Shown in pieces: positions 13,288 through 22,202 of a stretch of 36,615 nt of DNA. The notes beneath the pieces are model-generated. The model did not search any database. It was not told the DNA's origin and worked only from the letters and a program-made list of their open reading frames with translations. The stretch is from an uncultured Dysosmobacter sp. (GTDB lineage: Bacteria > Bacillota > Clostridia > Oscillospirales > Oscillospiraceae). Position 1 is the stretch's first letter. Every line of letters starts with the position of its first letter. Both the position numbers and the translations under genes were made by a program. Location of the stretch: the NCBI GenBank assembly GCA_934590165.1, contig CAKTOO010000025.1:1-36615 (forward strand). Reading direction: 5' to 3'.

Positions 13288-14706
13288 TCAGGTATTGTCC
13301 CGGCTGATAGGCTCCCGCAGCAAAAGCCGCCGCAGCGCCTTGCCGTTGAAAGGGATGAGGGGGTAGAGGTATCCCTTCCCCACGGCGGGCTTTGTGGTGG
13401 CCAGCAGCACCAGAATGCCCAGGACCCCCAAAACGAAGCCCCACACATCAAAGGCCGCCGTCACCAGCAGCAGCACAAGACGCAGCAGCTTAAAGGCGTA
13501 GCCCATCTCATAGCTGGGCTGGGCAAAGCCCGCCACGGACACGAAGGCCATATATACCAGCACCTCCGGTCCCAGCCACCCGGCCTGGACGGCAAAATCG
13601 CCCAAAATGAGCGCTCCCAGCATGGAAAAGGAATTGGACAGGGAATCCGGTGTATTCAGCGATGCCAGCTTTAAAACGTCGATGAGGAACTCCACCACCA
13701 GCAGCTGCCACAAAAGCGGCAGCGAAGCCGGCTCCGGCGAGGACAAAAAATCCAGCCAACCCGGCAGCCGTCCCGGCTCGCAGACCATCAGGTACCAGGC
13801 GGGGGTGATGAGCAGGGAGATAAGGAACACAATGATGCGCAGCAACCGCAGGTAGGAGCCGATGAGAGGCGGAAAATAAAACTCGTTGGCCTCCTGGGTA
13901 AAGTCGAAAAAGGTGGTGGGCAGCAGCATCACCGACGGGGAGGTGTCCACCATTACCACGATGCTGCCCTCCATCACCGAGGCGGCGGCGGTATCCGGCC
14001 GCTCTGTGTAGCGGACCTTGGGAAAGGGGTTGTACCACTGTTTGGGCCGGATGGCCTCCACCACGCTCTCCTGGCTCATGGAGAGGGCCTTTGCCTGAAT
14101 GGCCGCCAGTTTCTCCCGAACCTCCGCCAGCAGCTCCCGGTCCACCTTGTCGTCCAGGTAGCACAGCACGATATCCGTGTGGGACCGGGTGCCTGCCTTC
14201 AGCCCCTCCATGGTCAGGTGGGGGTCCCGGATGCGGCGACGCAGCAGGGCCATGTTGGGCACCACCGCCTCGATAAATCCGTCGTGGGCGCCACGGAGCA
14301 CCTTGCCGTCCGGCGGCTCCTGGACGCTGCGGCCGGGGTACTCCTTGCAGTCGATGAGAGCCGCCCCCCGGACGCCCTCCACCAGCAGCAGCGTCTTTCC
14401 CAGCAGCACCGAGGTGACGATGTTCTCCCGGTCAGTGGAGGCGTTGGCCTCCATAAAGGTGACGAAGCGGTCAATGAATGCCTGCATCTCCGTCAGGCCC
14501 TCCACATCCGCCGGCGCCAGCCCCAGCCAGAAGGAGCCCATCCGCTCCAGCACCGCGTCGCCGCCAAAGCCGTCGATGACCCAGATGCGGGCACGGTGGC
14601 CGCCGATGCGCAGGTCCCGGCTCACCAGGTCGCAGCTGCGGCCCACCCCCAGCGTCTCGTCAAACCAGCGGACATTGTCCTGATACTTTTCTGCGATCTC
14701 TTCCAT
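13288..14706 (-). CDS. spoVAF: SpoVAF / GerA-family spore germination protein
   Basis: 472 residues. The long soluble N-terminal domain (to about 270) includes DGFGGDAVLERM and ENIVTSVLLGKTLLLVEG, and VMEGSIVVMVDTSPSVMLLPTTFFDF, a hallmark of GerA-type A subunits. The C-terminal half has about five membrane segments and GALILGDFAVQAGWLGPEVLVYMAF, AQPSYEMGYAFK and YLYPLIPFN, the SpoVAF version of this family. It sits in the spore inner membrane, where SpoVAF modulates germination-linked release. The start at 14706 has GGAGG seven bases upstream. Unusually it stands apart from spoVA genes, though a sigma-G-like promoter precedes it. An ordinary GerXA subunit is the main alternative. Confidence 0.85.
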   Translation of the reverse strand: MEEIAEKYQDNVRWFDETLGVGRSCDLVSRDLRIGGHRARIWVIDGFGGDAVLERMGSFWLGLAPADVEGLTEMQAFIDRFVTFMEANASTDRENIVTSVLLGKTLLLVEGVRGAALIDCKEYPGRSVQEPPDGKVLRGAHDGFIEAVVPNMALLRRRIRDPHLTMEGLKAGTRSHTDIVLCYLDDKVDRELLAEVREKLAAIQAKALSMSQESVVEAIRPKQWYNPFPKVRYTERPDTAAASVMEGSIVVMVDTSPSVMLLPTTFFDFTQEANEFYFPPLIGSYLRLLRIIVFLISLLITPAWYLMVCEPGRLPGWLDFLSSPEPASLPLLWQLLVVEFLIDVLKLASLNTPDSLSNSFSMLGALILGDFAVQAGWLGPEVLVYMAFVSVAGFAQPSYEMGYAFKLLRLVLLLVTAAFDVWGFVLGVLGILVLLATTKPAVGKGYLYPLIPFNGKALRRLLLREPISRDNT

Positions 14707-14728
14707 ATACGACCTCCATATCTGGGGG

Positions 14729-14758
14729 TAGTATGCGCGGGAGCCTTGGGCCCTATGC
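14729..14758 (-). promoter_or_regulatory. Sigma-G-like forespore promoter
   Basis: GCATA (14758-14754), an 18-base spacer and CATACTA (14735-14729) fit the Bacillus sigma-G pattern (GHATR, 18, CATNHTA) at every fixed position. It lies 22 bases upstream of spoVAF. Confidence 0.7.
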
Positions 14759-14822
14759 GAAAGCCTCCGCATTTAAAATACAGTTTGGAATATTCAATTT
14801 GCAATATACGATTTGTTTTCAG

Positions 14823-14855
14823 AAAAAGAACCGGACGCAAAAGCGTCCGGTTCTT
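14823..14855 (-). terminator. Rho-independent terminator of the pst-pho operon
   Basis: A 13-bp stem (AAGAACCGGACGC / GCGTCCGGTTCTT) with a 4-base loop and a T run in the leftward direction. The stem overlaps the phoR stop codon. Confidence 0.9.
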
Positions 14856-16507
14856 CAAATCTTTGGAAATTCCACGGTAAAGGTGCTGCCCACGCCCACC
14901 TGGCTCTCCAGGCTGAGCTTCGCCCCCAGGTAGGCGGCGCCGTGCTTCACGATGGAGAGACCCAAGCCGGTACCGGTGCCGGAATGGCTCTTGTCCAGGC
15001 GGTAAAACCGCTCGAACACCCGCTCCTGGGCCTCCGGAGGGATACCGACGCCGGTGTCCGCCACCACCGCACGGGCGCCCCGGTCCGTGTCCTCCACGGT
15101 AACGGTGACAGAGCCGCCGGGACGGTTGTAGGCCACGGCGTTGTCGCAGAGGTTGTAGAGGATCTCCTCCAGGATCTGGGGCACGCCCCGGGCAAGGGCC
15201 TTGCCTCCCTCCAAATGCAGAGTGACCTGCTTTGTTTCCGCCGCCTGGCGCAGCTGGGCCAGCACGCTCTCCGCCAGGGCGTGGAGCTCCACGGTCTCCC
15301 ACTGGCCGCCACTCTCGCCCTCGTCCAGGCGGGAGAGCTTGATGATGTCGTTCACCAGGCCGATGAGCCGCTGTGTCTCCCGGTGGATATTCCCGGCAAA
15401 ATGGGGGATGTCCCCCGGCTGCACCAAGCTGTTTTCCAAAATTTCCGCCGTGCCCAGGATGGAGGTCAGAGGCGTTTTCAGCTCGTGGGACACATTGGCG
15501 GTGAACTCCCGCCGCAGCTGCTCCCGCTGCTCCTTCTCCGTCACGTCCAGCACCACCAGCACCGCGCCGCCCACGGCGCCGGCCTGCTGAACGGGGCTTG
15601 CGATCACCTGGCGGCAGCTGTCCTCCCGCTCCAGAAGCTGCTCCGTCCGTTGGCCGGCCAGGGCCCCTTCCACACAGCGGCGAAAGCCCGCCTCCCGGTT
15701 CAGGGCGTATACGCTCACAGCCGCCCGGGGTTCCTCCGCCCGCAGCAGCCGGAGGGCGGCGGTGTTGTAGGACAGCACCCGAGTCTCCCGGTCGATGACC
15801 AGCAGGCCCTCGCTCATATTCTCCGTAATGGCGCCGAACTCCTCCTGGCGCTGCCGCAGGTCCAGCATTTGCCGCTGGATCTGGCGGCTCTGGCTGCGGA
15901 TGCGGCCCAGGAGCGGTGCCAGCTCTTCATAGGGCGGCTCCCCCTCCGGGTCCTCCAGGTCTATGGCGTTGATGGGCGCCACCAGCTGCCGTGCCACACG
16001 GCCGGACAGCCACAGGGCCAGCGCCAAAGCCGCCAACAGCACGAAGGCTACCGGCTGCACAGCCTCCAGCGCCAACAGCCACACGGCATCCCGGGTGTCC
16101 GACACCCGCAGCACGCTGCCGTCGGAAAGCCGCAGGGCGTAATACAGTGTTTTTTCCGCCAGTGTGTCGGAATAGCGGGCGGAGCTGCCCTTTCCTGTCA
16201 GCAGGGCTTCCCGGATCTCCGCCCGGTCAGCGTGACTGGCCATGTTTGCCGGGGCCTCCCAGTTGTCAAAGAGCACTGTGCCGTCCGCCGCCACCCAGGT
16301 AACGCGGCTGCTTCGGGGCAGGTCTCCCGTCAGGTAGTCCATGCCCGCCTGCTCCACGCCCTTGGCGGCGTAGACGGTCTTTTGCTGCAGCTCCTCCAGG
16401 ACCCGGTCCTGAAAATAGCCGTGGAGCACCCCCACGATGAGCACCAGGCTGGCCGCCAGCACCGCCAGGGACACGGCGGCCATGGAGCGAAAGATCTTTT
16501 TCGTCAT
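14855..16507 (-). CDS. phoR: Phosphate sensor histidine kinase PhoR
   Basis: 550 residues. Two membrane segments (about 10-30 and 143-168) bracket an extracytoplasmic sensor. A PAS-like domain follows (about 222-320, ITENMSEGLLVIDRE), then the HisKA domain with FTANVSHELKTPLTS (phosphorylated His341) and the HATPase domain with NLCDNAVAYN, DTGVGIP and GTGLGLSIV. It autophosphorylates and passes phosphate to PhoB when phosphate is low. It starts three bases after the phoB stop. Being last in the pst operon explains its identity as the phosphate kinase rather than another PhoR-like sensor. Confidence 0.95.
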   Translation of the reverse strand: MTKKIFRSMAAVSLAVLAASLVLIVGVLHGYFQDRVLEELQQKTVYAAKGVEQAGMDYLTGDLPRSSRVTWVAADGTVLFDNWEAPANMASHADRAEIREALLTGKGSSARYSDTLAEKTLYYALRLSDGSVLRVSDTRDAVWLLALEAVQPVAFVLLAALALALWLSGRVARQLVAPINAIDLEDPEGEPPYEELAPLLGRIRSQSRQIQRQMLDLRQRQEEFGAITENMSEGLLVIDRETRVLSYNTAALRLLRAEEPRAAVSVYALNREAGFRRCVEGALAGQRTEQLLEREDSCRQVIASPVQQAGAVGGAVLVVLDVTEKEQREQLRREFTANVSHELKTPLTSILGTAEILENSLVQPGDIPHFAGNIHRETQRLIGLVNDIIKLSRLDEGESGGQWETVELHALAESVLAQLRQAAETKQVTLHLEGGKALARGVPQILEEILYNLCDNAVAYNRPGGSVTVTVEDTDRGARAVVADTGVGIPPEAQERVFERFYRLDKSHSGTGTGLGLSIVKHGAAYLGAKLSLESQVGVGSTFTVEFPKI

Positions 16508-16510
16508 GGC

Positions 16511-17179
16511 TCAGATCTCTTCCCCGATCTTATAGCCGTAGCCCCGGACCGTTTCCACATAGGCCCCGGCCTCTCCCAGCTTTTGCCGCAGGGTCCGCAC
16601 ATGGACATCCACGGTGCGGCTCTCACCGGTGAAGGCATAGCCCCACACCTGCTGGATAAGCTGCTCCCGGGACAGCACCTGGCCCCTGTTCTTCAGCAGC
16701 AGGCACAGCACCTCAAACTCCTTCAGGGTCAGAGCCACGCTCCGGCCGGACACCTCCACGGTGTGCCGCCCGGGATCCACCGTCAATACGCCGCAGCGGT
16801 AGACCGCCCCCTCCGTCTCCGTCCGCCGCAGCAGGGCCCGGATGCGGGAGAGCAGCTCCATCATGCCGAAGGGCTTGGTGATGTAATCGTCGGCGCCGGC
16901 GTCCAGACCGGTGACCTTGTCATATTCCGTGCCCTTGGCTGTCAGCATGATGATGGGCAGGCAGGCCGTCCGCCCGGCGGCACGGAGTTTTTTCAGCACG
17001 GAGATGCCGTCCTCTTCCGGCAGCATAATGTCCAGCAGCGCCAGGTCCGGCACCGCCTCCTGCACAGCCTGCCAAAAAAGGGATGGCCGCGCAAAGCCCC
17101 GGGTCTCCATGCCCTGGCTGTTCAGGGTATAAATCACCAGGTCTCGGATGCTGTTGTCATCTTCCAGTAAGTAGATCAT
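16511..17179 (-). CDS. phoB: Phosphate response regulator PhoB/PhoP
   Basis: 222 residues. The receiver domain (1-115) has the acidic pair EDD at 6-8, phosphoacceptor Asp50 in LLDIML, and LTAKG. A winged-helix OmpR/PhoB DNA-binding domain follows (about 128-222), with LTLKEFEVLCLLLKN and VWGYAFTGESRTVDVHVRTL. It should bind direct repeats upstream of Pho genes such as pstS. AGGAGG lies five bases before the ATG. It follows the HD gene by 58 bases, which include a hairpin. Confidence 0.95.
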   Translation of the reverse strand: MIYLLEDDNSIRDLVIYTLNSQGMETRGFARPSLFWQAVQEAVPDLALLDIMLPEEDGISVLKKLRAAGRTACLPIIMLTAKGTEYDKVTGLDAGADDYITKPFGMMELLSRIRALLRRTETEGAVYRCGVLTVDPGRHTVEVSGRSVALTLKEFEVLCLLLKNRGQVLSREQLIQQVWGYAFTGESRTVDVHVRTLRQKLGEAGAYVETVRGYGYKIGEEI

Positions 17180-17218
17180 AAGGGCCTCCTATGTGTTGGG
17201 GTCTTGACAGCCGTCTTG

Positions 17219-17237
17219 GCGGGAACGGCGTTCCCGC
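17219..17237 (-). other. Intercistronic hairpin between the HD gene and phoB
   Basis: GCGGGAAC-GGC-GTTCCCGC directly after the HD stop codon, without a T run. It could set relative mRNA stability or partly attenuate transcription into phoBR. Confidence 0.5.
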
Positions 17238-17897
17238 TCAGATGAGCTGCTGCTCGTTGATCATGAGCTTGAATTGCAGTCCCAGCTTCTCCGCCGCCTT
17301 CCGGCAGAGGATCATCCGCTGCATGAAGATCTCAAAATAGTCCATGATGGAGCCGTAAGCCGTGTCCACGGACAGCTTCAGCTTGATGAGAGTGTGCTCC
17401 TCGTTAATCTTCAGTTTCGACTTTTTCACCGAGTAGTTCACCCGGTCGTGGATATCAAAAGAGGCCATGTCCATATTGCGGACACGGCTGCGGCGGACAT
17501 CGGACTTGTCCGCCAGGATGAGAGCCGCCGCCACAGCGTTCACCGGCTGGCCGGTGCCCTCGTCATGGTTGCCGATGGCGGTGACGATGGTGGCGATCTC
17601 CTCCGGGTCACAGTTGAGATTGTCCAAAATTCGAAAAGCCATGACGGCGCCGGACTGGGAGTGGTCCACCCGGTTGACCAGGTTGCCGATATCATGGAGG
17701 TATCCCGCGATCTTCACCAGCTCCACCGTCCGCGCCGGATAGCCCAGCGTCTCCAGGATATACCCGGCGGTCTCCGCCACCTGGGTCACATGGGCAAAGC
17801 TGTGCTCTGTGTAACCCAGAGCAATGAGGGATTCGTCCGCCCGCTGGATATACGTGCGGATCGTTTCGTTGTTTTTTACATCTTCAAAGGTCAGCAT
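17238..17897 (-). CDS. HD-domain metal-dependent phosphohydrolase in the Pho operon
   Basis: 219 residues. The HD signature is complete: HVTQVAE (His36), YLHDIGN (His68-Asp69), VDHSQSG (His79), IGNHDEG (His111) and ILADKSD (Asp130). The spacing resembles HD proteins that hydrolyse nucleotides or signalling nucleotides such as (p)ppGpp or cyclic dinucleotides, but this family has no assigned substrate that I know of. The start MLTFEDVKNN is preceded by GGAAGGAA; longer in-frame upstream starts run into phoU. It sits between phoU and phoB in a single operon with the phosphate transporter, which suggests a link to phosphate signalling or nucleotide recycling under starvation. Confidence 0.85.
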   Translation of the reverse strand: MLTFEDVKNNETIRTYIQRADESLIALGYTEHSFAHVTQVAETAGYILETLGYPARTVELVKIAGYLHDIGNLVNRVDHSQSGAVMAFRILDNLNCDPEEIATIVTAIGNHDEGTGQPVNAVAAALILADKSDVRRSRVRNMDMASFDIHDRVNYSVKKSKLKINEEHTLIKLKLSVDTAYGSIMDYFEIFMQRMILCRKAAEKLGLQFKLMINEQQLI

Positions 17898-17946
17898 CGT
17901 TCCGTTCCTTCCCCTTTTCACCGGGAAGGCGGTGCCTTCCCCCGCT

Positions 17947-18594
17947 TCAATCATCAGAGGGATGGATGCCCGTCAGGGAATACTCCACCCACTCCGCCAC
18001 GTTGGTGGCGTGGTCGCCGATACGCTCCAGATACTTGGCCACCATCAAAATGTCCAGCCCCACCTCACCGGCGGCGGCATCGGCGGCAATGAGGTCGATG
18101 AGCTCCCGCTTCACCTGCTCAAACAGGGCGTCCACCCGGTCATCGGCGGCCCGCACAGCCCTGGCAAGGTCCAGGTCCCCCTTCACGAAGGAATCCACGC
18201 TGTCCGTCACCATGGCAATGACCGCCCGGGCCATGTCGCCGATGTGGAGGCGGCTCAGTCCGTCTGTCAGATGGATATAGCGGGTCAGCTCCGCGATGTC
18301 CGCCGCCTGGTCGCCGATGCGCTCCAGATCGGAGATCATTTTCAGCGCCGCAGAGATCACCCGCAGATCCCGGGCCACCGGCTGCTGCTGCAAAAGCAGC
18401 TTCAGGCACAGGTTCTCCACTTCCCGCTCCCGCTGGTCGATGTCCTTTTCCGTTTCCTCGGCCACGTCCGCCAGGGCCGTGTCCCCCTTCAGCAGGGCTT
18501 CCGCCGCGGCGGAGATGGCGTCCTCGCAGGCAGCGCCCATCTGGATAAGCTCCACATGCAGCTTTTCCAGCTGCTCGTCAAATTTGTTCCGCAT
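17947..18594 (-). CDS. phoU: Phosphate transport regulator PhoU
   Basis: 215 residues, all helical, with the two-fold repeat of PhoU: ERIGDQAADIAELT in the first half and ERIGDHATNVAEWVEY in the second. Each repeat carries the E-x-x-D-x-x-x-(D/N)-x-x-E metal-binding pattern. PhoU links PstB/PstSCA transport to PhoR, holding the kinase off when phosphate is plentiful. GAGGAGG precedes the ATG at 18594. It starts 11 bases after pstB. Confidence 0.96.
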   Translation of the reverse strand: MRNKFDEQLEKLHVELIQMGAACEDAISAAAEALLKGDTALADVAEETEKDIDQREREVENLCLKLLLQQQPVARDLRVISAALKMISDLERIGDQAADIAELTRYIHLTDGLSRLHIGDMARAVIAMVTDSVDSFVKGDLDLARAVRAADDRVDALFEQVKRELIDLIAADAAAGEVGLDILMVAKYLERIGDHATNVAEWVEYSLTGIHPSDD

Positions 18595-18605
18595 GACGCA
18601 CCTCC

Positions 18606-19361
18606 TCAGCCAAACCGTCCGGTGATGTAATCTTCCGTGCGCTTGTCCTCCGGCGTGGAGAACAGCTGCTCCGTCCTGCCGAATTCCACCAGCTCTCCCA
18701 GCAGGAAGAAGGCGGTGCTGTCGGAGACCCGGGCAGCCTGCTGCATATTGTGCGTCACCATAATGACAGTATACTTGCTTTTCAGCTCCACTGCAAGGTC
18801 TTCGATCTTGGAAGTGGAGATTGGGTCCAGGGCGCTGGTGGACTCGTCCATCAGCAGCACCTCCGGCTCCACCGCCAGGGCGCGGGCGATGCACAGCCGC
18901 TGCTGCTGACCGCCGGAGAGGCCCAGGGCGCTTTTTTTCAGCCGGTCCTTCACCTCGTCCCAGATGGCCGCCGCCCGCAGGGAGTTTTCCACGATCTCGT
19001 CCAACTTCACCCGGGAGCGGATGCCATGGGTCCGAGGGCCGTAGGCCACATTGTCGTAAATGCTCATGGGAAAGGGATTTGCCTTTTGGAACACCATGCC
19101 CACCTGCTTGCGCAGCCACGTGGGGTCTACGCCGTCATCGTAGATGTTCTGGCCCCGGTAATCCACCTCGCCGGTGATGCGGACAGAGGGGATGAGGTCG
19201 TTCATGCGGTTCAGCGTCCGCAGAAAGGTGGACTTGCCGCAGCCGGAGGGGCCGATGAAGGCCGTGATCTCATGCTCTGGAATGTCGATACTCACGCTGT
19301 GGAGGGCATGGTTCTGTCCGTACCACAGGTTCAGGTCCTTTGCCTGCAAAATCGTATCCAT
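18606..19361 (-). CDS. pstB: Phosphate ABC transporter ATPase PstB
   Basis: 251 residues. Walker A GPSGCGKST at 37-45, the PstB-specific TLNRMNDL after it, ABC signature LSGGQQQRLCIARAL, and Walker B VLLMDEST. The Pst-specific insertion GMVFQKANPFPMSIYDNVAYG is present, which separates it from other importers. It powers PstA/PstC phosphate import and starts 12 bases after the pstA stop. Confidence 0.98.
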   Translation of the reverse strand: MDTILQAKDLNLWYGQNHALHSVSIDIPEHEITAFIGPSGCGKSTFLRTLNRMNDLIPSVRITGEVDYRGQNIYDDGVDPTWLRKQVGMVFQKANPFPMSIYDNVAYGPRTHGIRSRVKLDEIVENSLRAAAIWDEVKDRLKKSALGLSGGQQQRLCIARALAVEPEVLLMDESTSALDPISTSKIEDLAVELKSKYTVIMVTHNMQQAARVSDSTAFFLLGELVEFGRTEQLFSTPEDKRTEDYITGRFG

Positions 19362-19373
19362 AGTGTACTCCCG

Positions 19374-20222
19374 CTATTTTTTCAATTTCCTGCCCGCGTA
19401 ATTGGCGGCCAGGTTGATAAGAAAGGTCAGCACCATCAAAATCGCCGCGATGGCAAAGGCCACGCCGGTCTCCCCCCGCTCGTTGGCGTAGACATACAGG
19501 GCCATCGTCAGCGTGGCAGATGAGGACTGAAGGGCCTTGACAAAGCCATTGAGTACCAGGCCGAAGCCGGCGGTGAACAGCAGTGCCGCGCTTTCTCCCA
19601 CGATGCGGCCCACCGCCAAAATGCAGCCGGTGACGATGCCGTCCACGGCGCCGGGCAGCACCACGGTGCGGACCATGTGCCACTTGCCAGCACCCAGGCC
19701 CAGCGCTCCCTCCCGGTAGGCCTGGGGAACGGTCTTGAGGCTTTCCTGGGTGGTGCGGACGATGGTGGGCAGAATCATAATAACCAGGGTCAATCCACCG
19801 GCCAGGATACCCGGCGCCAGGCCCATCTTCTGTACGAAAAACAGCATACCCACCAGGCCGAAGATGATGGAGGGGATACCCGTCAGGGTCTCGGTGGCAA
19901 ACTCGATGAGTTCCACTATCCTGCGGTTTGAGGCATACTCCGTCAAATAGATGGCAGCCCCTACGCCAAGAGGCAAAACGATCACCATGGCAACCAATAT
20001 AATATATAAAGTATTTAATATATTGGGCAATATTCCAATAGTGTCCTTAATATAGCTGGTCTGGCTGGTCAACAGCTCCCAGGTGATGTTTCCCAGGCCC
20101 CGGTAGAAGATATAGCCGATGAGGAACATCAGCAGGGCACAGGTGATCCCGGCGCACAGCCACAGCAGCGCCCGCAGCCCCCTGTCATAAAATCTGCGGC
20201 GGGGAGAAAGTTTCTGGTCCAC
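19374..20222 (-). CDS. pstA: Phosphate ABC transporter permease PstA
   Basis: 282 residues with six hydrophobic segments. The conserved loop that contacts the ATPase is REGALGLGAGKWHMVRTVVLPGAVDGIVTG, a typical PstA EAA-loop; GIPSIIFGLVG is also characteristic. The start is GTG at 20222, supported by AAGGAGG ten bases upstream within the end of pstC; no ATG fits as well. The pstC stop is three bases upstream. Confidence 0.96.
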   Translation of the reverse strand: MDQKLSPRRRFYDRGLRALLWLCAGITCALLMFLIGYIFYRGLGNITWELLTSQTSYIKDTIGILPNILNTLYIILVAMVIVLPLGVGAAIYLTEYASNRRIVELIEFATETLTGIPSIIFGLVGMLFFVQKMGLAPGILAGGLTLVIMILPTIVRTTQESLKTVPQAYREGALGLGAGKWHMVRTVVLPGAVDGIVTGCILAVGRIVGESAALLFTAGFGLVLNGFVKALQSSSATLTMALYVYANERGETGVAFAIAAILMVLTFLINLAANYAGRKLKK

Positions 20223-20225
20223 GGG

Positions 20226-21197
20226 TCAGTCCTCCTTCCGGTTCTTGATGAACACATTCAGCAGCACGTTGATGAGCATGATGAACAAAAACAGCACCAG
20301 GCCGATGGAGTACAGCGCGTTGCGCTGGAGGCTGCCGTAGGCGGCGTAGGACATCTCCGAGGCAATGGCCGTGGTCAGGAAGCGGACGGAGGTGAACAGT
20401 CCCGGCATGTTGGCCACGTTTCCGGCCACCACGATGATGGCCATGGCCTCGCCGATGGCCCGGCCCACGCCCAGCACCACGGCGGTGGCCACTCCGCTGC
20501 TGGCGGCGGGCAGGGACACCCGGAAATACGTTTCGATCTCCGTGGCACCCAGGGCCAACGACGCCTCCTCATACTCCCGGGGCACCGCCCGCAGGGCCGT
20601 TTCCGACACGCTGATGATGGAAGGCAGGATCATAATGGCCAGCACCACGATGGCCGCCAGCAGGCAGGCGCCGGAGCTGAGGCCAAACGCCTTTCGGATG
20701 GCGGGCACCAGGACGATCATGCCCACCAGGCCGTACACCACCGAGGGGATGCCTGCCAGCAGCTCCACGGCGGTCTTGATGATCCGGGCGGCCCGGGGCG
20801 GCGCCACCTTCGCCAGGAATATGGCCGTCATGAGACCGATGGGCACGCCGATGAGCACCGCCCCGGCGGTGCCGTAGATGGAGGTGAGGATGAAGGGCAG
20901 AATGCCGTAAGAGGGTTCCACCGTGGTGGCGGTGGGAGCCCAGGTCTTGCCAAACAGGAAGTTGACCAGGCCGATCTCCCGGATGGCAGGCAGGCCGGCG
21001 ACGATTAGGTAAATGCTGATGAACAGCACAAATGCCACCGCCACCACGCCGCACAGCAAAAACAGCAGATGGAAGCAAAGCTCCATGGCCTCCCGGCCGC
21101 TTCGTTTCCGTCCGGAGGCAGGACCGCCGTTGGAGCCGCGGCTCTTTTCCACCACCTGGCCCCGGAGAGGTGCCCACAAAGCATTTTCCATTTCCAT
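20226..21197 (-). CDS. pstC: Phosphate ABC transporter permease PstC
   Basis: 323 residues with six hydrophobic segments and the EAA loop EYEEASLALGATEIETYFRVSLPAASSGVATA. GIPSVVYGLVG mirrors the PstA motif. The start at 21197 (MEMENALW) has AAGGAG seven bases upstream; an earlier in-frame ATG at 21218 has no such site. The first ~45 residues form a basic, serine/glycine-rich cytoplasmic tail somewhat longer than usual. Confidence 0.96.
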   Translation of the reverse strand: MEMENALWAPLRGQVVEKSRGSNGGPASGRKRSGREAMELCFHLLFLLCGVVAVAFVLFISIYLIVAGLPAIREIGLVNFLFGKTWAPTATTVEPSYGILPFILTSIYGTAGAVLIGVPIGLMTAIFLAKVAPPRAARIIKTAVELLAGIPSVVYGLVGMIVLVPAIRKAFGLSSGACLLAAIVVLAIMILPSIISVSETALRAVPREYEEASLALGATEIETYFRVSLPAASSGVATAVVLGVGRAIGEAMAIIVVAGNVANMPGLFTSVRFLTTAIASEMSYAAYGSLQRNALYSIGLVLFLFIMLINVLLNVFIKNRKED

Positions 21198-21218
21198 AGT
21201 TGAACTCCTTCCAATCAC

Positions 21219-21264
21219 GGGAAACAGCCTCCGCCCTGTTGATGCGGCAGGGGGAGGCGTTCCC
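21219..21264 (-). other. Intercistronic stem-loop between pstS and pstC
   Basis: Arms GGGAAACAGCCTCC (21219-21232) and GGAGGCGTTCCC (21253-21264) with an inner CCCTG/CAGGG stem. No T run follows. Such structures after the binding-protein gene often protect its mRNA, so that PstS is made in excess over the permeases. Confidence 0.5.
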
Positions 21265-21282
21265 TGGGGGGGAATGGTCTGT

Positions 21283-22152
21283 TTACTTCGCCACAGGCAC
21301 GGCGCCGGCGGCGCGGATCAGGTCGTTGGCATCAGCGGAGGTGTCAAAGTCGAAGAAGGCCTGAGCCTGGGCGCTGAGGGCCACGCCGTCCTTGGTCACC
21401 AGAACGAAGGGACGCTGGATCTCATAGCTGCCGTCCAGGACAGTCTCCTCGCTGCACGCCACACCGCCCACGGTGACGGCTTTGACGGTGTCCTTACCCT
21501 CCACGGCGGACAGGGATGCATAGCCGATGGCGTTGGGATTACCGGCAACAGCCTCAATGACGGCGCCGGTAGAGGTCAGCTCCTGGGCCAGCACACAGGT
21601 ATCCTTGGTGCCGGTGATGCTCTCAAAGCCGTCCCGGGTACCGGAGCCGGCCTCACGGCCGATGCAGGAGATGGCGCCGGCGTCGCCGCCCACTTCACTC
21701 CAGTCGGTGATCTCGCCGGTAAAGATCTTGGCGATCTGCTCCACAGTCAAATCGGCTACCTTGCTGTCGGCGTTCACGATGACGGCGATGCCGTCCAGGG
21801 CCACGGTGGTGCCCACCAGACCGGAGGCAGTCTCCTCGTCCTTCAGGGCGCGGGAGGAAAGGCCGATGTCGGCGCTGCCGTTGGAAACGGCCTCGATGCC
21901 GGCGCCGGAGCCGGTGGCGTCATAGGTGACGGTGACACCGCTGTTGTCCGCCATGAACTGCTCGCTCAGGGCACCGATGACCTTTTCCATGGAGGTGGAG
22001 CCGTTGGTGGCGACGCTGCCGCTGAGCGCGGCAGGCTGCTCCGCCTGGGTGTCGTTGTTTTCAGCGGGCTGCTCGGTCTTGGAGGAGCCGCAGCCGGCCA
22101 GCACAGACGCGGACAGGGCCAGCGTCAGCAAAAGTGCAAATGCTTTTTTCAT
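21283..22152 (-). CDS. pstS: Phosphate-binding lipoprotein PstS
   Basis: 289 residues. Signal peptide MKKAFALLLTLALSASVLAGC with lipobox LAGC (Cys20), then a short acidic Gln/Ala-rich linker. The phosphate-binding loop VATNGSTSMEKVI lies near 47-60; GSADIGLSSRAL and GREAGSGTRDGFE are the other anion contacts. It captures phosphate outside the membrane for PstCAB. The ATG at 22152 has GAAAGGAAG upstream. First gene of the operon. Confidence 0.97.
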   Translation of the reverse strand: MKKAFALLLTLALSASVLAGCGSSKTEQPAENNDTQAEQPAALSGSVATNGSTSMEKVIGALSEQFMADNSGVTVTYDATGSGAGIEAVSNGSADIGLSSRALKDEETASGLVGTTVALDGIAVIVNADSKVADLTVEQIAKIFTGEITDWSEVGGDAGAISCIGREAGSGTRDGFESITGTKDTCVLAQELTSTGAVIEAVAGNPNAIGYASLSAVEGKDTVKAVTVGGVACSEETVLDGSYEIQRPFVLVTKDGVALSAQAQAFFDFDTSADANDLIRAAGAVPVAK

Positions 22153-22202
22153 GAGAATGAACTTCCTTTCATTATATGTCTGTTGCTTTACGCTACGGTC
22201 AT

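Noticed and set aside
14813..17170. A 785-codon open frame on the + strand
   Set aside because: It is antisense to phoR and phoB in GC-rich DNA and has low-complexity His/Gln/Leu/Gly composition; phoR and phoB have full domain sets.
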